From DASYSA01 sp036003885 (GTDB lineage: Bacteria > Acidobacteriota > Blastocatellia > UBA7656): DNA of 5,286 nucleotides. The notes under the pieces were generated by a model. That model was not told where the DNA came from and ran no database searches. It saw only the letters and a program-made list of their open reading frames with translations. How positions within the stretch are numbered: the stretch's first letter is position 1; the number at the start of each line of letters is the position of its first letter. Below are positions 1 through 5,194 of this stretch, piece after piece. A program made the translations under genes and the position numbers. The DNA lies in the NCBI GenBank assembly GCA_036003885.1, contig DASYSA010000395.1, positions 1-5,286 of the forward strand, in the 5' to 3' direction.

Positions 1-255
1 ACTGCTGCACATCGCGGCCGGCGACAGGATTATACGAGGTGTGATTCTCGAGCACCGTGTTATTTTCAGACTTCCGAGAACGACACTCTGAAGGTCCTGT
101 CGCTCGTATATCTGCTAATCGGACAGGTGCCTCTCAGCATCGTCCACCATGAATTGATCTTCGTGCGGGTCCACGGTTGGGGTTTTACCACCATTTCTTA
201 GTCCAGGGTTCAAAGAAACCCGATTTGGCGGCCAAGCACAGACTTATGGGAGGAT
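1..255. other. Left flank without a supportable gene
   Basis: I see no convincing gene here. The longest minus-strand readings are short: a 42-codon ATG frame at 66-194 ending SFSEV, and a 41-codon open stretch at 115-240 containing DPHEDQFMVDD. Neither has a good ribosome binding site or a family I recognise, and they overlap in different frames. A third minus frame across 1-110 (containing NNTVLENHTSYNPV) runs off the window edge and could be part of a beta-helix-like protein, but this is too weak to call. The segment ends where the chimeric duplicate starts at 256, so it is probably the unrelated flank into which that module was copied. Confidence 0.4.
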
Positions 256-469
256 AGCAAACCATCCAATACTCGTGAGATCGCATTAAAAGCACTTTGA
301 CGCTCAATTATCCAAAATGGGGGGCCGACATGAGACCTTTCCTTCTACTCGCTTTTCTCCCATCGGGGCGAACCAGCAGCGCGAGTGAGTTATGGTCGTC
401 GTAGGCTCCGCCCGCGTCCAGGAGTCTGTCGTGCAATTGGAAGAGCTTCTTGCTCCCTGCGCCAATATC
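256..469. pseudogene. Chimeric deletion relic of the downstream two-gene module
   Basis: Positions 256-359 match 3058-3161 with 4 mismatches in 104 bp, covering the leader, ribosome binding site and first ten codons of the small secreted-protein gene. Positions 360-469 match 4702-4811 with 7 mismatches in 110 bp, the antisense of propeller codons about 103-139. Both parts keep the order and orientation of the intact module, so the relic equals that module minus 3162-4701 (1540 bp). The junction at 359/360 has no microhomology: 359 matches only the left parent and 360 only the right. The ATG at 330 now opens a 24-codon fusion (MRPFLLLAFL, then PSGRTSSASELWSS) ending at TAG 402-404. The antisense propeller frame remains open across its piece. 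Seen directly by alignment within the window; the deletion history is inferred. Confidence 0.9.
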
Positions 470-480
470 TCTGGTTGAGA

Positions 481-656
481 CTATTGACGTACTTGAGCGG
501 CTCGATTGAGATGACCCTCCCGATGCCTCCAGTCTTCGTATCTGTAAGTTTCACCCGCGTTGCCTGCGGCCTGCCCTTCCTTTTTTCGCTGCGCCTGTGT
601 AAGAGCGCGAACAGCGCCAGAGCTGCACCCATCGTAAGGGAGCGCTCAGCGGTCAA
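481..656 (-). pseudogene. Possible frameshifted small secreted-protein remnant
   Basis: Tentative. Reading leftwards from about 632, an ATG starts MGAALALFALL, which resembles a short hydrophobic signal segment. In that frame it continues as very basic, featureless sequence. In another minus frame the same region reads LTQAQRKKEGQAAGNAGETY and then RYEDWRHREGH, ending at a TAG at 481-483. That looks more like a mature secreted protein following a signal peptide, so a small frameshift near 590-600 would join the two. I do not recognise a family and there is no clear ribosome binding site. The stop lies 12 bp from the edge of the chimeric relic, so this may be a broken gene beside a rearrangement scar, or noncoding sequence. 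Confidence 0.22.
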
Positions 657-670
657 AAAACAAGCAGGTC

Positions 671-712
671 AGGAAAAAAGAAGGCGCTGAATCCAGCAAC
701 CGATTCAGCGCC
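671..712 (-). terminator. Rho-independent terminator of the serine hydrolase gene
   Basis: GGCGCTGAATC (683-693) and GATTCAGCGCC (702-712) form a perfect 11-bp stem with an 8-nt loop. Read on the minus strand, the stem is followed by TTCTTTTTTCCT (complement of 671-682), a good U-tract. It lies about 95 bp past the stop codon at 805-807 on the same strand, which fits an intrinsic terminator for that gene. The plus strand has no U-tract after the stem, so it should act in one direction. Confidence 0.88.
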
Positions 713-804
713 AATCAACTGCCATCCCTTGTCCTGGTGTTGCCTGTCTCTGACTTAGCTTCGACCCCGCAATTTCGAGCGTTTCCGCTGATGACCGGGT
801 TGGG

Positions 805-2571
805 TTATTGGTGATAGTGCTCAGCGACGATTTTGGCCACGTTCATGATCGCCTGTATGGCGCCGCCCTCCGCCGTCGTCACCTGCAGCGGTTCGTCAGG
901 GTCGTCGGAGACGTAGTCCATAAAGACGGCCATCAACACTTCCTGCCCGTCGGGGAATTCCAGCCGGGCGGCGTCGGCGTTGACGTGGCGCGAATCAACG
1001 CCCGGGTCGCCCAGGCTGCCGGGTTTGTTGTAGACATTGATACGCGGCGAGAACATCGGCGTCACTTGCGCGGCAATGTAGTTCTTGTCGTTTGGGAAGG
1101 TGTCTCCGTCCAACCGCAAAGTCTCCCAGAAGCGGGCTTCGCCGTCGTCGCTCAGCACGTTGTCCTGAAGCACGCGGCGTAGTAGCTTGACCATCTCGTT
1201 CGGCGTCGAAAGATTCTCCCAGCCCGCGGCGCGGTCGGCGCCGGCGCTGGCGAGGCCGTGGGCGCTGGGGCCGCCGAGCATATAGCGATGGATGCGCGTC
1301 ACGTCCAGGCCGAGGTCTTCAAGATGCTGGTTGATCGTGTCGCGGGTCAGGCGCGCGATCAGCACGTTGGTCGCCCAGTTGTCGCTGCAACTGATCATGT
1401 AAGCCGCGAGTTGATCCACTCTGTAGTCGGTGTTCGGCTGCATGTTGCCGCACCCCGGATTGCCAGTGGAGAGGTTGGAGTTGACATACTCGGTCCACAC
1501 GATGTTGCCGGGGTTCTGGTCGATCTCGCGCAGCAGCGCGTAGAGAATGCCGATCTTGCTGGTGCTGGCGATGGCGAAGGTCTGATTGCCATGGATCGAG
1601 TACGACTCGCCTGTCGTCAGGTTCATCACCGCCGCTCCGCCCAGTGCCGGGGCGCCGTCCACTTCCTTGCGCAGCTGCAAGCCCAACGGCGAACTGTCAT
1701 CGACATTCACCGCGCCATCGAAGTACCAGATGCCGCCTAAGCGGACGCCATCGGGCGTCAACGAGGCGTAGAAGTTGTCAATGTTGTAGCCGTCGTTCCA
1801 GTAGTTGTTGTAGTACCGTTGAAAGACGACTGCTTCGCGGTCCGTGCGCACGCGGACGGACGTGTTCGTAGGTTTCCAGATGCCCGAGAAGTAGACCGTA
1901 CCGCCTTGCGTGTGCGAGTGGACGTGGATCGGCTTGACGCCAGCCGCCAGGTATTCGTCAACATAATCCTGGTACTGCGCCTGAGTCATCTTGCTGTGCC
2001 ACACGTAACTGGCGCCGGGCAGATAGTGCCAGACCGAGACGAATCGCGATACACCACCGGAGGTGTAGCCTTCGATCCGATGCGGGTGCCATCCGTTCTG
2101 CCCAATAGTGTCGTGCAGCGCCTGCATCTGCGCCATCGTTTGATCTGTGTAAAGCAGGTAGCTGGCGATGCCAGTGTTCTTGTGCCAGATGCCCGCGAAG
2201 CGCACGCCGTACTCGGTTTGATAACCGCTCACGTCCACCATCGTGTAGCCCTGATCCCTGAACGTGGCGTTGAAGTTGGCGATCTCGGCCTGCGTGCGAT
2301 TGGACCGCAACTGCCAGAGCGTCCCCTTCGTGTTCGTGACCCAACGCGTGAAGTAGCGCGGCGGGCCGCCATTCACCTCCTGATAGCCGGTTAGCCGCAC
2401 CGGCAAGTAGCCGTTCTGTCCATAGCCGTTAACGAACTCGTTTTGTAACGCCGTCTGCGTGACGCCGGACCGCACGATGCCTTCCTCTTCGGCCCGCGCA
2501 GTCGCCGGCGCCAGCCAGAGCAGACCGAAGAAAGCCGTGAACAAAAATCGTTTCAGATACTTGTCTCTCAT
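805..2571 (-). CDS. Exported tandem-repeat plus beta-lactamase-like serine hydrolase
   Basis: 588 residues. Residues 1-27 are a Sec signal peptide (basic start, hydrophobic core, ATARA|E cleavage). Residues about 41-286 carry five repeats of 42 residues spaced about 51, with a consensus like TxAxxxxxxxxxxxxGYxxxxVxGY followed by GVRFAGIW. This matches the bacterial tandem repeat domain found in polyglycine hydrolase-type proteins. Residues about 296-588 are a class A beta-lactamase/transpeptidase fold: SxxK at S336-T-S-K339, SDN at 396-398, and KPGS at 516-519 in place of KTG. I find no ExxLN omega-loop glutamate, so antibiotic hydrolysis is unlikely; a peptidase or esterase acting on peptides or cell-wall material outside the cytoplasm is more likely. 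The only cysteines are C374 and C395, a possible disulfide. AGAGGAG 8 nt upstream supports the ATG at 2571. It appears monocistronic, with its own terminator. Fold confidence is high; substrate unknown. Confidence 0.9.
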   Translation of the reverse strand: MRDKYLKRFLFTAFFGLLWLAPATARAEEEGIVRSGVTQTALQNEFVNGYGQNGYLPVRLTGYQEVNGGPPRYFTRWVTNTKGTLWQLRSNRTQAEIANFNATFRDQGYTMVDVSGYQTEYGVRFAGIWHKNTGIASYLLYTDQTMAQMQALHDTIGQNGWHPHRIEGYTSGGVSRFVSVWHYLPGASYVWHSKMTQAQYQDYVDEYLAAGVKPIHVHSHTQGGTVYFSGIWKPTNTSVRVRTDREAVVFQRYYNNYWNDGYNIDNFYASLTPDGVRLGGIWYFDGAVNVDDSSPLGLQLRKEVDGAPALGGAAVMNLTTGESYSIHGNQTFAIASTSKIGILYALLREIDQNPGNIVWTEYVNSNLSTGNPGCGNMQPNTDYRVDQLAAYMISCSDNWATNVLIARLTRDTINQHLEDLGLDVTRIHRYMLGGPSAHGLASAGADRAAGWENLSTPNEMVKLLRRVLQDNVLSDDGEARFWETLRLDGDTFPNDKNYIAAQVTPMFSPRINVYNKPGSLGDPGVDSRHVNADAARLEFPDGQEVLMAVFMDYVSDDPDEPLQVTTAEGGAIQAIMNVAKIVAEHYHQ

Positions 2572-2579
2572 GACTGTTT

Positions 2580-2586
2580 CTCCTCT
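2580..2586 (-). promoter_or_regulatory. Ribosome binding site of the serine hydrolase gene
   Basis: On the minus strand AGAGGAG sits 8 nt before the ATG at 2571, a near-consensus Shine-Dalgarno. It fixes the start so that the protein begins with its signal peptide. Confidence 0.8.
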
Positions 2587-2672
2587 TTACGTTATTGCCG
2601 TTTCCAAAATCAGGTCGCATCATTGCGATGGCCGGATGTTAATCTGAGTGGGTGGGGATGGCAGCGAGAGAC

Positions 2673-2701
2673 TTCACAATCACGCTGTGAGATTGTTCAC
2701 A
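2673..2701. promoter_or_regulatory. Palindromic candidate operator upstream of the hydrolase gene
   Basis: ACAATC (2676-2681) and GATTGT (2691-2696) are inverted around a centre that is itself nearly palindromic (TCAC-GCT-GTGA). TTCACA is also directly repeated at 2673-2678 and 2696-2701. This nested symmetry about 100 bp upstream of the hydrolase start codon fits a dimeric repressor or activator site. No regulator gene is in the window and I cannot place -35/-10 boxes with confidence, so the role is inferred from symmetry and position only. Confidence 0.3.
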
Positions 2702-2734
2702 GCGATTCGCCCAAGCTCGAGGGTGCTGAAAAGC

Positions 2735-2762
2735 AAAAGGCCGGATTTGACTCCGGCCTTTT
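2735..2762. terminator. Hairpin terminator, probably bidirectional
   Basis: AAAAGGCCGGA (2735-2745) pairs perfectly with TCCGGCCTTTT (2752-2762) around the 6-nt loop TTTGAC. Both strands give a GC-rich stem ending in a T-run. The minus strand continues CCTTTTGCTTTTC and so has the better U-tract. It lies about 80 bp after the stop codon of the beta-helix remnant (2843-2845, minus), so it is best read as that gene's terminator. It also insulates the hydrolase promoter region. Confidence 0.8.
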
Positions 2763-2842
2763 CACATCCGGTACCAAATCAGCTACGGAAGCCCATCAGT
2801 CGGTTATCGTTCCGAACGATTGCGTCTGACTCCCCAGGTTGA

Positions 2843-3057
2843 TCAGTTGTAGTCGTTCTGGAAGACGCTGCAACGGTCAATGTAGACGGAGATCGCAGTA
2901 GTGCCTGGACGGCTGCCGTAGATGCCGGCGAAGAACCCCGTAACAAGCACGTCACGGATGAAGACTTTGTTGGCGCGCGTGAAACGTCAATGCCTACGTT
3001 CACTCCACCATCGAGTCGCCCGATTGAAAGGTCGCTGATGGGGTTGACCAAAAACAG
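2843..3057 (-). pseudogene. Frameshifted 3' end of a parallel beta-helix-like protein gene
   Basis: On the minus strand one frame reads NPISDLSIGRLDGGVNVGID then VSRA. After a shift at the GCGCGCG tract (2973-2979) the adjacent frame reads NKVFIRDVLVTGFFAGIYGS, then RPGTTAISVYIDRC and SVFQNDYN, followed by TGA at 2843-2845. The joined product has the alternating short hydrophobic strands and Asn/Asp/Gly turns of right-handed parallel beta-helix proteins (pectate-lyase-like coils). Removing one CG dinucleotide restores a single frame, giving SRANKVF, so repeat slippage is the likely lesion. The 5' side is cut off at about 3057, where the duplicated module begins. Only some 70 codons of what is normally a protein of several hundred residues remain, and the downstream terminator is still present. 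The beta-helix assignment comes from composition and pattern, not a catalytic motif. Confidence 0.6.
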
Positions 3058-3131
3058 AGCAAACCATCCAATACTCGTGAGATCGCATCAAAAGCACTTT
3101 CACGCTCAATTATCCAAAATGGGGGACCGAT

Positions 3132-3566
3132 ATGAGACCTTTCCTTCTACTCGCTTTTCTCTGCTGTTCTCTAACTATTCATGCACAAACGAAGACACCC
3201 GAGAATACCGGGGCTGTCATAGTTGCTGATTCGTATTACTGGACGGGGCCTGAAGGTAATATCGGGATTGAGATCGTTGGTAAATTTCAGTCGGAAGAGG
3301 ACCTCTTCGACACGCTCAACTTACGGAAAATAATCGGCACGTTCAAAGCTAAAAGATATCCATTCAACCCAACCAACTGGAGACTGAGGGATATCCTGGT
3401 AACGCTGGATTTGAATGGGACTGGAAATGTAGCGAAGTGGCGCGTTTGTGGCCCCACACCGTTGTTGATGGATTATCTTGAGGAATTGAAACAGCGTGCC
3501 GAAGAGAAGTTGGTATTTTACGATTTCGGCTGGACCTGGGTGGATTTCAAGCCGACAGCTAATTGA
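3132..3566 (+). CDS. Small secreted protein of unknown function
   Basis: 144 residues. The N-terminus MRPFLLLAFLCCSLTIHAQ is a clear Sec signal peptide with probable cleavage at HA|Q, leaving about 125 residues. The cysteines do not form a good lipobox, so a lipoprotein is unlikely. The mature part is mixed alpha/beta: an early YYWTGPEGNIGIEIVGKF strand region, a basic middle (IGTFKAKRYPF), a strand LRDILVTLDLNGTG, then WRVCGPTPLLMDYLEELKQ and an aromatic C-terminus FYDFGWTWVDF. I recognise no family or catalytic motif. GGGGGA (3121-3126) five nt before the ATG is the ribosome binding site and sets the start. The gene converges on the propeller gene, with 99 bp between them filled by a hairpin array. 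Its 5' region and first ten codons are duplicated at 256-359, and those ten codons are identical there. Confidence 0.8.
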   Translation: MRPFLLLAFLCCSLTIHAQTKTPENTGAVIVADSYYWTGPEGNIGIEIVGKFQSEEDLFDTLNLRKIIGTFKAKRYPFNPTNWRLRDILVTLDLNGTGNVAKWRVCGPTPLLMDYLEELKQRAEEKLVFYDFGWTWVDFKPTAN

Positions 3567-3568
3567 GA

Positions 3569-3674
3569 GAGTGCTGAGTTCTGAGTGCTGAGTCCTGAGT
3601 GCTAGTGATCATCGAAGTATGTGACACCCTCGCGGAGTCAGCACTCAGGACTCAGGACTCAGCACTCAGAACTC
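3569..3674. repeat. Inverted heptamer arrays forming a long intergenic hairpin
   Basis: The left arm (3569-3603) is five tandem GAGTNCT heptamers: GAGTGCT, GAGTTCT, GAGTGCT, GAGTCCT, GAGTGCT. The right arm (3640-3674) is five in inverse orientation: AGCACTC, AGGACTC, AGGACTC, AGCACTC, AGAACTC. In the best register, 3576-3596 pairs perfectly with 3654-3674 (21 bp), and the next heptamer pairs with one mismatch. The arms are separated by 36 bp (3604-3639). The array occupies almost the whole space between two convergent genes and could terminate transcription from both sides, though it lacks strong T-runs. I associate similar ACTCAGCACTCAG repeats with Acidobacteriota and some other phyla from general knowledge. 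Confidence 0.92.
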
Positions 3675-5117
3675 TTTGATCGTCCCGACCACATCCAGAT
3701 CGTAGTTTGTATAAGCCGCATACTTGCCTCGCAGCCAGATCAGCGCCGTGTGTTTGCCGTCCCACTTCGGCACATTTGGCCGAATGTTGTCGACAGCGGA
3801 GTTACTGGTCACTGCAGTCCAGCTCCAACTCTTGCCGCCATCTCTCGTGGCGCCTTTGAAGATTTCGTAGTGGCGTAGACTGTCGGACCGGCTGATGAGC
3901 GGCTTGCCCGAGGCGGGATCGGCATTCGTGGATATGTAGACCACGTTCGGGTCGGCGGGATCGAGTGCGATGTTTCCTGTGTAGTCGTCTTCGCCGGCGT
4001 AAAGCCTGCTTCCCGCGTAAGCGATCTCGTAATCAACCCACGCTCTGCCCGTCCATCTCGCGTAACGATATCGATGATCCTCTCCCCCACTGCGCGGCGG
4101 AAGCCCTGCCGAATCCTTCTGCACCGAATACGCCACATAAGGCCGCCGGGAAGCGTCGAGATGAACATCGCTCACCCACGCAACGTTATCAGGATCGCCC
4201 TGGAAGATACGGGTTCCTTCTGTCGGATCTTTCAAGCCCTCAGCCAGGCTCCGGATGACCGTGCCATCCGAGCGATGCAGTCTGCCGTCTCTATAAAAGA
4301 CGTGGTACGTGCTGTTGTCGAAATTGCGAGGGTGGCCCTCGGTGTAGAAGATGTGAATGGTGTCAATGCCATCTGAAGCGTATTTCACGTACGGCCGATG
4401 ACGGAACCTGTCAGGAACCTCAATGAAGATGTTGCCTGCAATCCATGTCTCTCCCCAATCGTCGGAATAGGCGTAAGAAGGCTTGAAGCTGTCGTTGAAG
4501 CCCCGATAGAAATTGTAGACTCGCCCTCTGCCTTTGTTTTCTTTGCTGAGGTAATGAAGGTTCGAGTATGTGATGCGCGAGCTTTCACTGGGTGTGAAGG
4601 CTCTCTCCGGCTGCCATGTTGTGGGATCGTGAGGTCTGGTCGAGATGCGGTAGTAGAATCTGTTCTCCGGTCCGTGCATCGAGTAGACTGCCAGCAATCG
4701 GCCATCGGGGCGAACCAGCAGCGCGGGTGAGTTATGGTCGTCGTACGCTCCGCCCGCATCCAGGAGTCTGTCGTGCAATTGGAAGACTTTCTTGCTACCT
4801 GCGCCGATATCGTAAGTCATCACCTCGATATCGCCTTTGCGCTTCTCGTCATCTGTCCCGGCGGCTACCGAGCCAATGATCAGCTTGCCGCGGTCAACAA
4901 TCGCCCGCTCATCCTGAAACCACGACCAGGCGCCATCATCATTGAAGGTGACTATGCGATTAGTTGCTCTCGTATGAGAGTCTGGTGTCTGTGAAGGGGA
5001 TTGGAAGTAGCCGATCAAGATCAGCGGAAGAAGCAGCGACAGTCTACGTCCTGGGTACGCAGGCTTCCAGCCTGCTGGCATAGGCCTTCGACAGCAGACC
5101 CTGAAACGGAATTTCAT
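3666..5117 (-). CDS. Exported BNR/Asp-box beta-propeller protein
   Basis: 483 residues. A hydrophobic segment at about 26-39 (LSLLLPLILIGYF) follows a basic n-region and acts as a signal peptide or membrane anchor. From about residue 54 the protein is a BNR-repeat propeller of the type found in polysaccharide lyase and sialidase-like families: AYDDHNSPALLVRPDGRLLA (124-143, with H128), Asp-boxes SDDWGETW (218-225) and TRDGGKSW (424-431), and the closing IRPNVPKW (445-452). The likely role is binding or cleaving glycans in the periplasm or outside; I cannot name a substrate or catalytic residues. The ATG at 5117 has GGAAG 5 nt upstream and overlaps the stop of a 26-codon ORF (ATGA), so translational coupling is possible. 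Residues about 9-24 are encoded by an inserted palindromic repeat, leaving the exact start less certain. The stop codon lies in the heptamer array. Internal codons 103-139 are duplicated at 360-469. Confidence 0.88.
   Translation of the reverse strand: MKFRFRVCCRRPMPAGWKPAYPGRRLSLLLPLILIGYFQSPSQTPDSHTRATNRIVTFNDDGAWSWFQDERAIVDRGKLIIGSVAAGTDDEKRKGDIEVMTYDIGAGSKKVFQLHDRLLDAGGAYDDHNSPALLVRPDGRLLAVYSMHGPENRFYYRISTRPHDPTTWQPERAFTPSESSRITYSNLHYLSKENKGRGRVYNFYRGFNDSFKPSYAYSDDWGETWIAGNIFIEVPDRFRHRPYVKYASDGIDTIHIFYTEGHPRNFDNSTYHVFYRDGRLHRSDGTVIRSLAEGLKDPTEGTRIFQGDPDNVAWVSDVHLDASRRPYVAYSVQKDSAGLPPRSGGEDHRYRYARWTGRAWVDYEIAYAGSRLYAGEDDYTGNIALDPADPNVVYISTNADPASGKPLISRSDSLRHYEIFKGATRDGGKSWSWTAVTSNSAVDNIRPNVPKWDGKHTALIWLRGKYAAYTNYDLDVVGTIKEF
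5045..5095. repeat. Interspersed palindromic repeat within the propeller leader
   Basis: GCAGGCT (5059-5065) and AGCCTGC (5069-5075) form a 7-bp stem with a 3-nt loop, flanked by sequence of the widespread 'AGCAGGCTGGAAGCCTGCG' type. On the minus strand it is read through in frame as RRPMPAGWKPAYPGR of the propeller leader. I know this PAGWKPA-encoding repeat as a common dispersed element in Acidobacteriota and related genomes. The core palindrome is seen directly; the outer limits are approximate and the family assignment is from memory. Confidence 0.6.
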
Positions 5118-5194
5118 CTTAGCTTCCAGATTGGTCCACAGCGCTCCAGATCACGCGCCTCGTACTCGGGGTAAGTCCTGAGGCCGGCGATCAT
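5114..5194 (-). pseudogene. 26-codon ORF resembling a truncated HsdS N-terminus
   Basis: The ATG at 5194 overlaps the stop of the preceding gene (ATGA), and the TGA (5116-5114) overlaps the propeller ATG (ATGA again). The peptide begins MIAGLRTYPEYEARDLE and ends CGPIWKLR. From general knowledge, many type I restriction specificity subunits (HsdS) begin in the style of MIAGLRPYPEYKDSGLPWLG, followed by a short HWxxRR element. The first eleven residues and the terminal W-x-L-R agree, while the middle has drifted. A complete HsdS is about 400 residues, so this would be a remnant cut off where the propeller gene begins. Alternatively it is a genuine leader peptide coupling translation to the propeller gene. 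It carries the propeller's GGAAG ribosome binding site (5123-5127). The family call is an inference from a short match. Confidence 0.4.

Noticed and set aside
20..111. Hairpin from GCGACAGGA/TCCTGTCGC and TATACGAG/CTCGTATA
   Set aside because: The complementary blocks occur in the wrong relative order to form one continuous stem, so only one of the two short pairings can form and no role is supported.
205..228. GGGTTCAAAGAAACCC resembling a tRNA T-arm
   Set aside because: The stem and loop do not have the 5-7-5 T-arm geometry and no acceptor, D or anticodon arms can be folded around it.
256..469. Insertion sequence or MITE
   Set aside because: There are no terminal inverted repeats or target-site duplications at the edges, and both halves are explained by local genes.
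390..656. 88-codon minus-strand open frame as an intact gene
   Set aside because: Its last third runs through the chimeric relic in a frame different from the propeller reading and its product has no recognisable pattern.
385..690. 101-codon plus-strand open frame
   Set aside because: It spans the relic, an adjacent noncoding-looking stretch and the terminator stem, with low-complexity basic sequence.
808..2394. Several long plus-strand open frames opposite the serine hydrolase gene
   Set aside because: They are antisense shadows of the GC-rich minus gene; their products lack motifs, while the minus frame has a signal peptide, repeats and catalytic motifs.
3569..3674. CRISPR array
   Set aside because: The units are contiguous 7-mers without spacers and in inverted arms, unlike 25-40 bp direct repeats with unique spacers.
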